Below are positions 5,129 to 5,169 of a DNA stretch of 5,169 nucleotides, piece after piece. The notes beneath the pieces are model-generated. The model saw only the letters and a list, made by a program, of their open reading frames with translations, was not told the DNA's origin and made no database searches. Positions within the stretch are counted from its first letter, which is position 1, and every line of letters starts with the position of its first letter. The position numbers and the translations under genes were made by a program. The stretch comes from JAGXQV01 sp041674485 (lineage in GTDB: Bacteria; Pseudomonadota; Gammaproteobacteria; Burkholderiales; Sulfuricellaceae). Location: assembly GCA_041674485.1 (NCBI GenBank), contig JBAYVP010000374.1:1-5169 (forward strand), written 5' to 3'.

Positions 5129-5169
5129 GCAACTTGACCAAATAATATTTCAACGGATCAAATGGTTAC

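Overview
The window looks like chromosomal DNA of a betaproteobacterium, possibly near the Gallionella/Nitrosomonas group. That guess rests on the divergent tRNA-Leu / rnr-rlmB layout, the protein sequences and the style of the intergenic repeats; I cannot search a database, so genus is not claimed. It has a well-conserved housekeeping core (about 1556-4663) flanked by accessory DNA on both sides.

Layout. 1-143: 3' end of an unidentified plus-strand reading frame and a 24-bp direct repeat, perhaps the right end of a mobile element. 195-215: a C-rich/G-rich hairpin. 272-950 (minus): an MqsA-family antitoxin gene followed 29 bp later by a DUF2442-like gene broken by a frameshift; no toxin partner is visible. 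951-1555: no gene. Within it, 1170-1505 is bounded by perfect 15-bp inverted repeats and contains two further palindromic repeats, so it resembles a non-autonomous miniature element. 1556-4539 (minus): rlmB and rnr, overlapping by ATGA. 4579-4663 (plus): tRNA-Leu(CAG), with a promoter that overlaps the rnr start. 4664-5169: mostly non-coding, with a candidate minus-strand promoter, an 11-bp tandem repeat and a 57-codon minus-strand ORF resembling the start of DUF1640 proteins.

How the parts work together. RNase R (a 3'-5' exonuclease for structured RNA) and RlmB (2'-O-methylation of 23S rRNA G2251) are translated as a coupled pair and serve RNA quality control and ribosome maturation. The best rnr promoter candidate lies beyond the tRNA gene, so the rnr leader would contain the whole antisense strand of tRNA-Leu. 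The mqsA-DUF2442 pair looks like a decayed antitoxin locus.

I see no convincing undescribed system. The items most worth checking are the 1170-1505 element, the in-frame 24-bp repeat at the left edge, the orphan mqsA with its broken partner, and the tRNA-antisense rnr leader.
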